Source: CAXPZW01 sp964221845 (GTDB taxonomy: Bacteria > Bacteroidota > Bacteroidia > Flavobacteriales_D > Sanyastnellaceae). Taken from it: a stretch of DNA of 64,000 nt. The translations under genes were made by a program, and so were the position numbers. Shown one piece after another: positions 15,122 through 23,447 of this stretch. The stretch lies in the NCBI GenBank assembly GCA_964221845.1, contig CAXPZW010000036.1:1-64000 (forward strand), written 5' to 3'. The notes under the pieces are model-generated. The model worked only from the letters and a program-made list of their open reading frames with translations, was not told where the DNA came from and did not search any database. Numbering within the stretch: position 1 is the first letter of the stretch; each line of letters begins with the position of its first letter.

Positions 15122-16576
15122 TCACAACCCGAATCCGTAGTAGGCTTTTTGGCCGTTGGGGTACACACCTTCCAGCAATACACCGCCTTGTTTGTCGGCC
15201 AGGATCCGGTTGAGGTCTTCGGGGGAACTCACTGCTTCGCCGTCCACCTTCGTGATAATGAAGTTGGCGCGTACGCCGCTGTTGCGCAGTTTTCCATCGC
15301 GTAGCTCGGCCACCTTGGCCCCGCCGCGGATGCCCAAGTTGCGGGCCTCTTCGGCAGAAACGGCTTCAAAGTCCGCAGCCAAGATGTCTTCCACCTCGCG
15401 TTCGGTGGGGGCCATGACCAAGTCTTCGTTGCCTTGGCGGTTGCGTAAGGTAACGTTGACCTTGCGCACCTTGCTGCCGCGCCAGAGGCTGACGCTGACC
15501 TCATCGCCAGGGCGGTATTTGCTGATTTCTTCTTGGAGCTCAGGCACGTTGGTGACCTTGCGGCCTTCCACCCCGATGATCACATCGCCGGCTTCGATGC
15601 CCGCATTGCCCGCAGCGCCGCCTTCGGTCAGGCCGGTGACGTACACGCCTGAAACCTCATCCATGCCCAAATCTTCGGCAATGGCTTGGTTGACGTTGCC
15701 GATGCTCACGCCAATGAAGGCACGTTGCACCATGCCGTATTCCATGAGGTCTTTGGTGACCTTCTCCACAATCGACACCGGCACTGCAAACGAGTAACCG
15801 CTGAAGGATCCTGTGCGTGAGGCAATGGCGGTGTTGATGCCCACCAGCTCGCCCGAGGCGTTTACCAGTGCGCCGCCGCTGTTGCCGGGATTCACGGCCG
15901 CGTCGGTTTGGATGAAGGATTCAATGGGGAAAATGTCGCGGTTGATGTCGGGGCGCAGCAGGTTGATGTTACGCGCCTTGGCGCTCACAATGCCCGCGGT
16001 GACCGTTGAGGTCAAGTCAAACGGGTTGCCCACGGCAAGCACCCACTCGCCCACCTGTACCTCATCGCTGTCTCCGAAGCCCACCACTGGTAGGGCGTCT
16101 TCGTCCACTTTAAGCAGGGCCAAATCGGTGGCCGGGTCTGCGCCGATGACTTCGGCTGAAAAGGTGCGGTTGTCGTTGAGTGAGATCTCAATTTCGGTGG
16201 CGCCTTCGATCACGTGGTTGTTGGTGACGATGTAGCCGTTGGGCGAAATGATCACCCCCGAACCCGACCCTTGCTGGATCTGGGATTCAGACTCGTACCC
16301 GAAGAATTCAAACCACGGGTTGTCGATGGCCTCCACCTCGGTGGCGGTTTTGACGTGCACCACCGCATCCACGGTCTTGGCCGCAGCTACGGTAAAGTCT
16401 ACCGGTGCAGGCGCACCTGTAGGCGAGGCCGTTCGCACGGGCCACGTGGCGGCCTGAACGGGTTGTTCAACAATGACGGTTTCCTTGCCTGAGAAGTGCA
16501 AGGTGAGGGCTGCGGCAGCTGTTCCTCCGACTGCGGCAACCACGAAAAGTCCAAGTAGTTTTTTCATACTGTGCAT
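15122..16576 (-). CDS. degP: HtrA/DegP-type periplasmic serine protease with two PDZ regions
   Basis: This 484-aa envelope protease starts with an N-terminal membrane/signal segment (KKLLGLFVVAAVGG). The trypsin-like triad is H121 (NNHVIEG), D151 (DPATDLALL) and S233 (GNSGGALVN). The first PDZ domain (GVYVTGLTEGGAAGNAGIEAGDVI) lies at about 285-375 and a second, more diverged one (VSSPEDLNRILADKQGG) at 395-484. It degrades or refolds damaged envelope proteins. MKK at 16567 is an alternative start. A good -7 box is present upstream and a strong terminator downstream, so it is a single-gene unit. Confidence 0.94.
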   Translation of the reverse strand: MHSMKKLLGLFVVAAVGGTAAAALTLHFSGKETVIVEQPVQAATWPVRTASPTGAPAPVDFTVAAAKTVDAVVHVKTATEVEAIDNPWFEFFGYESESQIQQGSGSGVIISPNGYIVTNNHVIEGATEIEISLNDNRTFSAEVIGADPATDLALLKVDEDALPVVGFGDSDEVQVGEWVLAVGNPFDLTSTVTAGIVSAKARNINLLRPDINRDIFPIESFIQTDAAVNPGNSGGALVNASGELVGINTAIASRTGSFSGYSFAVPVSIVEKVTKDLMEYGMVQRAFIGVSIGNVNQAIAEDLGMDEVSGVYVTGLTEGGAAGNAGIEAGDVIIGVEGRKVTNVPELQEEISKYRPGDEVSVSLWRGSKVRKVNVTLRNRQGNEDLVMAPTEREVEDILAADFEAVSAEEARNLGIRGGAKVAELRDGKLRNSGVRANFIITKVDGEAVSSPEDLNRILADKQGGVLLEGVYPNGQKAYYGFGL

Positions 16577-16607
16577 CGCGTTGGAATGGGTTGTAGTCCC
16601 TATCCAT

Positions 16608-16615
16608 CAAAGTTA
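16608..16615 (-). promoter_or_regulatory. -7 promoter box TAACTTTG for htrA
   Basis: The minus strand reads TAACTTTG, a perfect TAnnTTTG match, 31 nt ahead of the ATG. I do not see a clear -33 TTG at the expected distance. Confidence 0.55.
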
Positions 16616-16660
16616 ACGCCACGAAATCCCCGAGCTGTTGCGATGCGCAGTTAAACCGTG

Positions 16661-17050
16661 TTAATGGCCCTTATGCTCGGACGCCCAGCCGCTGTAGCCC
16701 TCGTGCATGTGGTAGATCTTGGTGTACCCCAAGGCCTCCAATTTGGCCACGGCTTTGGCACTGCGGCCGCCAGACTGGCAGTACAGCAGAATGGGAGTAT
16801 CCTTTTGGATTTGCGCTTGCACTTGCGTGTCAAAGTTGTCGCCCATCCAATCGATGTTGACCGCATCTGGCAGGTGACCGTCATTGAATTCGCCGGGGGT
16901 GCGTACATCCAAGACCACCAAGCCTTCATCGGTAAGGCCGTCGGCCTGGGCAATGCTGATGTGAGAAATGGCGTCGGTGTTGTCTTGCGCAGAGGGTGCG
17001 CCGCAAGCCATGAAGGCCAGCAGGGTCAAAAAGATGGAGAATCGTTTCAT
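16661..17050 (-). CDS. rhodanese-domain lipoprotein
   Basis: The 129-aa protein has a lipoprotein signal peptide (LTLLAFMACG, Cys16). It has a single rhodanese domain, with the entry motif VVLDVRTPGEFNDGHLPDAV and the active-site loop YCQSGGRSAKA, in which C91 carries the persulfide. It should act as a periplasmic sulfurtransferase anchored to a membrane. It is 2 kb from the sulfane-sulfur operon but in a separate transcript. It starts 18 bp from the divergent 2H phosphoesterase gene, so the two share a tiny promoter region. Confidence 0.92.
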   Translation of the reverse strand: MKRFSIFLTLLAFMACGAPSAQDNTDAISHISIAQADGLTDEGLVVLDVRTPGEFNDGHLPDAVNIDWMGDNFDTQVQAQIQKDTPILLYCQSGGRSAKAVAKLEALGYTKIYHMHEGYSGWASEHKGH

Positions 17051-17068
17051 GTTGTCGAATTTAGCAGC

Positions 17069-17659
17069 ATGCAAGCAAACGCTGAACCGGCGGTAGCCGT
17101 CAACCTCGCCCTGATCCCCAACACCCGTTGGCTGGAATGGTGCGACGCCATCAACGCTCTTTTGCCTGAAGATGCAAACAACTTGGTTTTTGGCGAAACA
17201 AGTGTGCCTCATGTTACCCTCGCCATGGGGGTGGTGCCCTTGAAGCGCCTCAAAGAACTGTATGCGGCGCTCCCCCCGGTACCCGAAGACCTGCGTTTGC
17301 TGCCTGATGAAGTGGCCCCGCAAGTCCACCCAGACCACACCACTTGGTGGCTAAAAGTGACCCCAACCGAGGAGCTGATGGCCCTCCAAGCCGAGGTTGC
17401 CCGTGTGCTGGCTGAATTCCACACCGGCCCGTGTACCGCGGACCATTTTGCCGGCGAAGACATCTCGGACCGTGCCGTGGCTTACGTCAACGGCTTTACT
17501 GAAGCGGCCTACGTACCGCACATCACCCTGGGTTTTGGCGAGCGCTTGCCCATGCTCCCGGGGATGCCTGCTACCTCCAAGGCCCGCTTGGAAGCCTGGC
17601 ACCTTGGCCCGCACTGCACCTGTTTTGGACGCATGTGGAAGGGCCGTCCCAAGGACTAG
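17069..17659 (+). CDS. 2H phosphoesterase (2'-5' RNA ligase / cyclic phosphodiesterase superfamily)
   Basis: This 196-aa protein has the two H-x-T motifs of the 2H superfamily: H48-V-T50 (VPHVTLAMG) and H151-I-T153 (VPHITLGFG), about 100 residues apart as required for the bilobal active site. Substrates in this family range from 2',5'-linked RNA to cyclic phosphates; nothing here decides between them. ATG 17069 gives a compact protein; longer in-frame starts would run into the divergent rhodanese gene. It has no signal peptide. Confidence 0.85.
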   Translation: MQANAEPAVAVNLALIPNTRWLEWCDAINALLPEDANNLVFGETSVPHVTLAMGVVPLKRLKELYAALPPVPEDLRLLPDEVAPQVHPDHTTWWLKVTPTEELMALQAEVARVLAEFHTGPCTADHFAGEDISDRAVAYVNGFTEAAYVPHITLGFGERLPMLPGMPATSKARLEAWHLGPHCTCFGRMWKGRPKD

Positions 17660-17695
17660 GCCGATTTGGTAGTGTTCCCTTAACGTATCCTTACG

Positions 17696-18391
17696 ATGAG
17701 CAGGAGTATTTTCGCCGCCATGGCCGCTCCTGCCGCTTCCCGTGCGTACCTCGCTGAGTTCGTGGGCACCTATTTGTTGGTGTTCTTGGGACCCGGTGCT
17801 GCCGTTTTGGACAGCCTGTACGGCGGGCTGGGCGCCTTTGGGATTGGGGTCGTGTTCGGGTTGGTCGTATGGGCCATGATCCGTCTGCTGGGTTCTTCCA
17901 GCGGCGCGCACATCAACCCTGCAGTCACCCTGGCCTTTGCCTACTCTGGCGACCTTCCTTGGAACCGGGTTCTTCCCTACATGCTTGCTCAATGCTCGGG
18001 CGCCCTTGCGGCCAGCTGCACCCACGTGGTGATGTGGCCACAGGTAGAGCGTTACGGCATGACCTCCTTTGAAGGGCACTGGACCTATGGGTTCGGATTG
18101 GAATTGGGGCTGACCATTGTGCTGATGGGCAGCATCTACTTTGCCATCCACACCGAGGCGCGGCGCAAATGGGTGGCCACCATTGTGGGCGCCACCGTTG
18201 GGCTGGAAGCGTGGCTGGTTGGTCCTTACTGCGGGGCGTCTATGAATCCCGCCCGATCACTCGGGCCTGCAGTGGCTTCGGGGGATGTTTCCCAATTGTG
18301 GGTGTACCTGATGGCCACCACCTTGGGCGCGTTGCTGGTTGCCGCAGGCGTCAAAGCACGCTACGGCAACCTGCGTTTGGGCACGGCCTAG
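17696..18391 (+). CDS. aquaporin / MIP family channel
   Basis: The 231-aa protein has six transmembrane helices and both channel NPA boxes: GAHINPAVTLAFA and GASMNPARSLGPA. The short loops and absence of a glycerol-facilitator-type insertion suggest a water channel, but selectivity cannot be read with confidence. A possible promoter lies directly upstream (TTTG near 17667, then TATCCTTA). Its last 4 nt overlap the 3' end of the convergent YeeE/YedE gene. Confidence 0.93.
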   Translation: MSRSIFAAMAAPAASRAYLAEFVGTYLLVFLGPGAAVLDSLYGGLGAFGIGVVFGLVVWAMIRLLGSSSGAHINPAVTLAFAYSGDLPWNRVLPYMLAQCSGALAASCTHVVMWPQVERYGMTSFEGHWTYGFGLELGLTIVLMGSIYFAIHTEARRKWVATIVGATVGLEAWLVGPYCGASMNPARSLGPAVASGDVSQLWVYLMATTLGALLVAAGVKARYGNLRLGTA

Positions 18392-18801
18392 TTGGGCAGT
18401 TTGTCGGCCAGCAGGCCGTAGACGATGGTTCCGATCAAGGCGCCGGCAATCACCACCAGAATGGGCAGGTACCCGTTGCCGACCAGTACAAACAATGGTC
18501 CTGGACACGCTCCGGTCATTGCCCATCCCAATCCAAACAAAGTGCCTCCAAAGAAGTAGCGCTTCCAGGTCTTGGGGTATTCGTAGAGTTGGAACGGTTG
18601 GCCGTCGGCACTCTTCCATTCGTTTTTGCGCGCGAGAAACACAAACGCGGCTCCGAGCACCACGGCGGCACCGATGATGCCGTACATGTGGAAGCTCTCA
18701 AAGCGGAACATCTCGTAAATGCGGTACCACGAAATGGCCTCGCTCTTGGTCATCAGGATGCCAAAAAAGACACCGATCAAAAGAAACTTGAAGTACTTCA
18801 T
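18388..18801 (-). CDS. YeeE/YedE-type sulfur transport half-protein (DUF6691)
   Basis: This 137-aa membrane protein has four transmembrane helices and the family phrase FGLGWAMTGACPGPLFVLVGNG, with the conserved Cys of the CPG motif thought to handle sulfide or thiosulfate in TsuA/YeeE channels. It is the third gene of the minus-strand operon, 3 nt downstream of the second half-transporter. In Bacteroidota these two short proteins occur as a pair, together equivalent to one fused YeeE. Confidence 0.9.
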   Translation of the reverse strand: MKYFKFLLIGVFFGILMTKSEAISWYRIYEMFRFESFHMYGIIGAAVVLGAAFVFLARKNEWKSADGQPFQLYEYPKTWKRYFFGGTLFGLGWAMTGACPGPLFVLVGNGYLPILVVIAGALIGTIVYGLLADKLPN

Positions 18802-18804
18802 GGC

Positions 18805-19371
18805 TTACAGGTTGAGCAGGTGAGGAAGGATGAGCCAGGTCATGATCAGTCCTCCGGTGAAAAAGCCTATGACGGCAATGAGCGAGGGCAATTGCAAGTT
18901 GCTCAGCCCTGAGATGGCGTGGCCCGAGGTGCAGCCGTTGGCGTAACGCACACCAAAGCCCACCAAGAATCCGCCCAAGAGCAACATGATGAGTCCTTGC
19001 GGCGTGCCGAGGTTTTCCCAGCTAAACACGCCGGTGGGCAGTGCTTCGTTGGTTTGCGGGGTGATGCCGTATTCGGCCAAGCTTTCGACGGTGGCGGGGT
19101 TCAAGTCTACCGGGGCGTCTGAGGCCAAGTAAGTGCTGGCCAAGAATCCACCAATGATGGTTCCCGAGACAAACACCAGGTTCCAGACGTTCTTCTTCCA
19201 GTCGATCTTGAAGTAGTCGGCCACTTTGCCGCAGCCGCCCATGGCGCACAGGGTTTGCAAGTTGCTGCTGATCCCAAAACGGCGTCCGCTGAACAGCAGA
19301 ATTGCCATGGTCAGGGTGATCAGCGGCCCGGACACGTACCACGGCCAGGGCTGAGAGATAAACTCAATCAT
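18805..19371 (-). CDS. YeeE/YedE family sulfur transport protein
   Basis: The 188-aa protein has four to five transmembrane helices. It contains the two conserved Cys motifs of this family: LQTLCAMGGCGKVADYFK and VRYANGCTSGHAISGLSN. The second (GCTSGH) lines the substrate path in thiosulfate transporters of the TsuA type. It is the middle gene of the sulfur operon, 22 nt after the MBL-rhodanese gene. ATG 19371 is preferred to TTG 19377. Confidence 0.92.
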   Translation of the reverse strand: MIEFISQPWPWYVSGPLITLTMAILLFSGRRFGISSNLQTLCAMGGCGKVADYFKIDWKKNVWNLVFVSGTIIGGFLASTYLASDAPVDLNPATVESLAEYGITPQTNEALPTGVFSWENLGTPQGLIMLLLGGFLVGFGVRYANGCTSGHAISGLSNLQLPSLIAVIGFFTGGLIMTWLILPHLLNL

Positions 19372-19393
19372 AGTCAAAGGCCAAAAGGAGTGC

Positions 19394-20806
19394 TTACTTC
19401 AGGGTAGACGGGCACACAAAGTCTGTGCGCGGAATGCGGTCTACTTGTTCAATGGCTTTCCACCCACCGAGCACGTTCACCAGGTTGTGGTACCCGCGTG
19501 CTTTGAGGATGCTGGCAAAGATCACTGAGCGGTAACCGCCTGCGCAGTGCAAGTGGTAGGTTTTACCGTCTTCGATCTTTTCCATGTTGTCGTTGATGTA
19601 ATCCAGGGGCAGGTTGACCGCGCCATCGATGTGCTCACCCGAGAACTCTCCGGGCTTGCGTACATCCAGGATGTCGATCTCGGTTTCCATGCGCTCGGCG
19701 AGTTGATCGGCGGTGATGTCCTCTACGTTGCCTACTTCTTTACCTGCGGCCTTCCAAGCGTCGATGCCGCCTTGGAGGAACCCGAGTGTATTGTCGTAGC
19801 CCACGCGGCTGAGGCGGGTCACCACTTCTTCCTCACGGCCTTCCGGGGCTACAAATACGATGGGTTGTTGGAGGTCCTTGATCAGGGCGCCTACCCATGG
19901 GGCAAAGTTGCCGTCCACACCAATGAAAATGCTGCTGGGCACGTGACCTGCCGAGAACTCTTGGGGCGTGCGCGTGTCGAGCACCAGTGCGCCTTCGTGG
20001 TTGGCCATGGCTTCAAACGCGTCCACATCCAAGGCAACATTGCCACGCTCCATGATGGTGTCCAGGCTGTCGATGCCCTGTTTGTTCATGGCCGCATTCT
20101 TGGCAAAGTATTGGGGCGGAGGCATCAGTCCGTCGGTGACCTCGGCGATGAACTCCTCACGGGTCATGTCTGCGCGCAGGGCGTAGTTGTTGGCTTTTTG
20201 GTTGCCCAGGGTGTCCCAGGTTTCCTTGCTCATGTTCTTGCCACAGGCTGAACCTGCACCGTGACCGGGATACACGAGTACGTCGTCGGCCAGGGTCATG
20301 ATTTTTCCGCGCAGCGAGTCAAAGAGGAACCCGGCCAAATCGGAGGTGGTCAACGCACCGAGCTTCTGGGCAAGGTCCGGACGACCTACATCGCCAATGA
20401 ACAGGGTATCGCCTGAGAAAATGGCGTGGTCTTTCCCGTTTTCATCGCGCAACAAGTAGGTGGTCGACTCCATGGTATGTCCCGGAGTATGGATGGCGAC
20501 GATGGTGACGTCCCCCACCTTGAATTCCTGGCCGTCGGTGGCGTTCAGGGTGTCAAATTCGGTGTGGGCGTTTGGGCCGTACACGATGGTGGCGCCGGTC
20601 TTGCGGGCCAAATCCACGTGACCGCTCACGAAGTCGGCGTGGAAGTGGGTCTCGAAAATGTACTTGATTTCCGCACCATCGGCAGCGGCTTTTTCCAAAT
20701 ACGGTGCGGTCTCTCGCAAGGGGTCGATGATGGCGGCCTCTCCGTTAGACTCAATGTAGTAGGCGCCTTGGGCAAGGCACCCGGTATATATTTGATCGAT
20801 GTTCAT
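19394..20806 (-). CDS. persulfide dioxygenase/sulfurtransferase-like protein: MBL fold plus two rhodanese domains (CstB-like)
   Basis: The 470-aa protein begins with an ETHE1-like metallo-beta-lactamase domain. Its iron ligands are H54-x-H56-x-D58 with H63 (THFHADFVSGH), GHT, FSGDTLFIGDVGRPD and PGHGAGS. Two rhodanese domains follow at about 260-355 and 365-460. In the first, the active-site loop reads VAPEGREE with no Cys, so it should be inactive or structural. In the second, LHCAGGYRS carries the catalytic Cys. The order and partly degenerate first rhodanese match CstB-like enzymes that oxidise persulfides and transfer sulfane sulfur. It leads the operon with the two YeeE/YedE-type genes, which would move the sulfur species. 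Confidence 0.9.
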   Translation of the reverse strand: MNIDQIYTGCLAQGAYYIESNGEAAIIDPLRETAPYLEKAAADGAEIKYIFETHFHADFVSGHVDLARKTGATIVYGPNAHTEFDTLNATDGQEFKVGDVTIVAIHTPGHTMESTTYLLRDENGKDHAIFSGDTLFIGDVGRPDLAQKLGALTTSDLAGFLFDSLRGKIMTLADDVLVYPGHGAGSACGKNMSKETWDTLGNQKANNYALRADMTREEFIAEVTDGLMPPPQYFAKNAAMNKQGIDSLDTIMERGNVALDVDAFEAMANHEGALVLDTRTPQEFSAGHVPSSIFIGVDGNFAPWVGALIKDLQQPIVFVAPEGREEEVVTRLSRVGYDNTLGFLQGGIDAWKAAGKEVGNVEDITADQLAERMETEIDILDVRKPGEFSGEHIDGAVNLPLDYINDNMEKIEDGKTYHLHCAGGYRSVIFASILKARGYHNLVNVLGGWKAIEQVDRIPRTDFVCPSTLK

Positions 20807-20825
20807 GATCGGGTGATTGATGGCG

Positions 20826-20854
20826 CAAATTTACGGTGGAATGCTCGTTCCAAA
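20826..20854 (-). promoter_or_regulatory. promoter of the sulfur operon (-33 TTTG, -7 TAAATTTG)
   Basis: On the minus strand TTTG (20851-20854) and TAAATTTG (20826-20833) are separated by 17 nt and match the Bacteroidota consensus at every fixed base. The start codon at 20806 is 19 nt after the -7 box. Confidence 0.8.
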
Positions 20855-20870
20855 TGTGACTCATATCACC
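20855..20870. promoter_or_regulatory. Crp/Fnr-like operator upstream of the sulfur operon
   Basis: TGTGA, six bases, TCACC forms an inverted repeat with perfect GTGA/TCAC arms, one mismatch from TGTGA-N6-TCACA. It directly abuts the -33 element, and its centre is about 42 bp upstream of the predicted transcription start, the usual place for a class II activator. No regulator gene lies beside it in this window. Confidence 0.5.
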
Positions 20871-20931
20871 CTTGGCCACAAACAGTTCTGTCCATGGCTC
20901 ATAGCATCCGTAAATCGCGGTGAAATCCGCC

Positions 20932-21360
20932 TCAGAAGTAAATCAAAGAGAGGGTCTGGCGGGTATCGCTCTTGACCTCAAACGCGCACTCCTTGAAGGA
21001 AGGCGCCCCGAGTAAGGTGGGTGCTTTGTTGTTGGAGAAGGCAAACCCTTCTTGCGGCCAGCCAAACAGGTTGGTGTCCATCTCGTTGTTGGCATTCAAG
21101 TCGTCCAACACGCTCACCGCATAGGTACCCGTGGGAATATCGGTCAACACCAAGGTGTAAGAAGATTGGCCCTCCACTTTGGAGGCTTGGGCAAAGTGGA
21201 TGGGCTTGTCGGGCCAAGGAGAATCGGCGTCGTACAGGCCGATGCCCACGATACCTTCGGCACTGCGCACCCCTTCCACCACCACAGTCACCGTGTGGGT
21301 GTCGGCAGGCGTTGCAAAGAACGCCGAGGTTGCTATGACAAGGGCAAGCAGTGTATGCAT
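20932..21360 (-). CDS. DUF2141 family exported protein
   Basis: The 142-aa protein has a signal peptide (residues 1 to about 20) and a single DUF2141 beta-sandwich. Family marks are VVVEGVRSAEGIVGIGLYD, DLNANNEMDTNLFGWPQEGF and FSNNKAPTLLGAPSF. DUF2141 proteins are periplasmic or outer-membrane-associated and of unknown role; the phrase DxNxNxxxD resembles a Ca-binding loop. It is divergent from the B12 locus, the two starts being separated by the riboswitch. Confidence 0.88.
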   Translation of the reverse strand: MHTLLALVIATSAFFATPADTHTVTVVVEGVRSAEGIVGIGLYDADSPWPDKPIHFAQASKVEGQSSYTLVLTDIPTGTYAVSVLDDLNANNEMDTNLFGWPQEGFAFSNNKAPTLLGAPSFKECAFEVKSDTRQTLSLIYF

Positions 21361-21407
21361 GGGTAAATGACAATCCTGCCAAGGGCAAGTTCAATGCCAC
21401 AAAAAAC

Positions 21408-21415
21408 TACTTTTG
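21408..21415 (+). promoter_or_regulatory. -7 promoter box TACTTTTG for the B12 locus
   Basis: TACTTTTG is a perfect TAnnTTTG match. It predicts a transcript start near 21421, exactly at the 5' edge of the cobalamin riboswitch. Confidence 0.65.
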
Positions 21416-21423
21416 CCCCGACT

Positions 21424-21612
21424 CAGGTGTCTCCCCTGCCCTTCGGCGGCGGGAGGTGAAAATGGGAATCCGGTGTAAATCCGGAACTGTACCCGCAGCT
21501 GTAACGTGTACACACGCTCAGGCCACACAGCCACCGGAAACGGGAAGGCAGCCTCAGAGCGGCACGAAGTCAGAAGACCTGCCCGAGTTGCCGTGTCCTC
21601 CGTTCGGGAACA
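21424..21612 (+). ncRNA. cobalamin (vitamin B12) riboswitch
   Basis: The leader contains the class hallmarks in order: GAGGTGAAAATGGGAATCC, CGGTGTAAATCCGGAACTGT, CCCGCAGCTGTAA, AGCCACCGG, and the long conserved 3' block GAAGTCAGAAGACCTGCC. After it, CCGTT/AACGG (21600-21617) can form a small hairpin 16 nt before the ATG of the receptor gene, a plausible expression platform for translational or transcriptional control. Binding of adenosyl- or methylcobalamin should repress the btuB-like and BtuG-like genes. Confidence 0.96.
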
Positions 21613-21632
21613 AACGGAACAACACTATCACC

Positions 21633-23447
21633 ATGTTGCGACTCCTTCTGTATGTGGGTGCGTGGGCATGTGTTCTGCCGCTGTGCGGTCAAATCCAATT
21701 CGGGAGTGCTTCTGTGACCACCCAGGAGCTGAACATTGAGGGACTGCAGCGTCCCGACTCCTTGGATGCGCGCGCCAGCAGAGGCACAAGCCTGGGAACC
21801 CTGCTTGCTCGACAAGGCTGGAACTTGCGGGCCACCGGTGCGTCTGGGCAAAGCCAGCAACTGCGCGTGGGCGGATTTTCGCCCGATCACGTGGCGGTCT
21901 ACTGGCAAGGTCTCGAGATCAACAGCCTGACCTTGGGCAGCGCGGACCTGTCGCTTTTGCCCGCATTCTTGTTCCCGGGCGCCACCTTCTCGCGACTGCC
22001 AACGGCGGACTTTGCTCCGGACGGCGCCATTGCCGGAGCCGTGCAACTCTCCCCCCAAGCTTCGGCCCCACGTTTGCGCGCAGCATGGACTGGGAACTCC
22101 TTGGAAAACACCACAGCCGGTTTGGCCCTGCGTACCCAAGGAGCCCAAAACGGCCGGTCCGAAACCGCCTTACACCTCACTTGGGCCAACAACCGGTTTG
22201 AGTTTCAAGACCAGTTCAAGCCCGGGCACCCCACCGAGACCCAAGGGTTCAACAACCACCGTATGGCCCACGTGATGCACGGCTGGACCCGCGCACTCTC
22301 AGGCGACTTGGTGTTGCGGGTGCAAGGGTGGGCCTTCGGACGCACCTTGCAGGTCCCTCCTACCGAAGGCAGCTACGGCACTGCCCACGCCGACCAGCGC
22401 GAAGCGGGCCTGCGCTCCTCGGCAGTGCTCAAACGCATTGGCGACCGGCCCTGGGAAATCAGCCTGGCCCACGGCGTGGAGCACTTTGGCTACGACTACC
22501 GCACGTGCGACACGTGTGATGTAGAAGTCTTGTCGGACATTCCCACCCATCAAACCGTGCTTCGTGGCTGGAAGCAATTGGACGCGCAAGAACTGCGTCT
22601 ATTCACCCGTTTGTCGCGCCGCAGCATCGCCAGTACCAACCACGGCAACCGCACCGAATACCGCCCGCTCATCGGGTTCGATTGGAGCAAGGTTCGGAAC
22701 CTGAACGTGACGGGCATGTACGTGGTGGCTCCCCGCAGACTCCCCCAAATCACCGTGACGTACGACAACGACCTTCGCCGGCGCAACCGCTTTTCACCAG
22801 TGTCGCGTATCCAAATCGGTCACCGCAGTCGCTTGCCGGACTTCAACGAACGCTACTGGAATCCTGGAGGCAATCCCGACTTGTTGCCCGAGCGCGGATG
22901 GACCCTTGCTTTGGCCCGCACCCAACAAGGACCGCATTTCAGCTATGGCATTGAACTCAACGGCCGCCGCTTGTTCAACGCCATCGCCTGGATCTTCGAC
23001 GGGGAACAAAACGCCTGGACCCCCATCAACCAAGACCACGCCCGACACGCCGCGCTGGTGTTGCGTGGAAACTTCAAGCAGGGTCCACTTGCCATCAAAC
23101 TCAACCTGACCGGCCAACATGGCGAGGTACAAGACGAAGCAGGAGGCTGGACTCCTGCTCCCTTCCTGCCCGCCTTGATGGTCAACCTGCACGCCGAATG
23201 GCAACAGGACTGGGGCGATGTGTTCCTGGCCGTACAGTCCCAATCGGCCCAAAACACCGCCTTGGAGGACGTGGCCGACGTCGATGGTTTTGTCCTGGTC
23301 GACTTAGGGCTGGGCCACACCTTCCGAAACCAACTGCGCCTCGAAGCCGAGGTGCGCAACCTTTTGAATACCCACTACCGACTCGTGTACGGCTATCCCA
23401 TGCCGGGGCGGGTCCTTCAAATCAACCTGCTGTGTTCCCTGTATTGA
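21633..23447 (+). CDS. btuB: TonB-dependent vitamin B12 receptor, BtuB-like
   Basis: This 604-aa outer-membrane receptor has a signal peptide (MLRLLLYVGAWACVLPLCGQ). The plug domain (SLGTLLARQGWNLRATGASG, LRVGGFSPDHVAVYWQGLEI) ends around residue 135 and a 22-strand barrel follows. The last residues (YGYPMPGRVLQINLLCSLY) form the usual final strand. Substrate is inferred from the B12 riboswitch in its leader and from the propeller lipoprotein downstream. ATG 21633 is the start because the upstream open frame crosses the riboswitch. Confidence 0.93.
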   Translation: MLRLLLYVGAWACVLPLCGQIQFGSASVTTQELNIEGLQRPDSLDARASRGTSLGTLLARQGWNLRATGASGQSQQLRVGGFSPDHVAVYWQGLEINSLTLGSADLSLLPAFLFPGATFSRLPTADFAPDGAIAGAVQLSPQASAPRLRAAWTGNSLENTTAGLALRTQGAQNGRSETALHLTWANNRFEFQDQFKPGHPTETQGFNNHRMAHVMHGWTRALSGDLVLRVQGWAFGRTLQVPPTEGSYGTAHADQREAGLRSSAVLKRIGDRPWEISLAHGVEHFGYDYRTCDTCDVEVLSDIPTHQTVLRGWKQLDAQELRLFTRLSRRSIASTNHGNRTEYRPLIGFDWSKVRNLNVTGMYVVAPRRLPQITVTYDNDLRRRNRFSPVSRIQIGHRSRLPDFNERYWNPGGNPDLLPERGWTLALARTQQGPHFSYGIELNGRRLFNAIAWIFDGEQNAWTPINQDHARHAALVLRGNFKQGPLAIKLNLTGQHGEVQDEAGGWTPAPFLPALMVNLHAEWQQDWGDVFLAVQSQSAQNTALEDVADVDGFVLVDLGLGHTFRNQLRLEAEVRNLLNTHYRLVYGYPMPGRVLQINLLCSLY

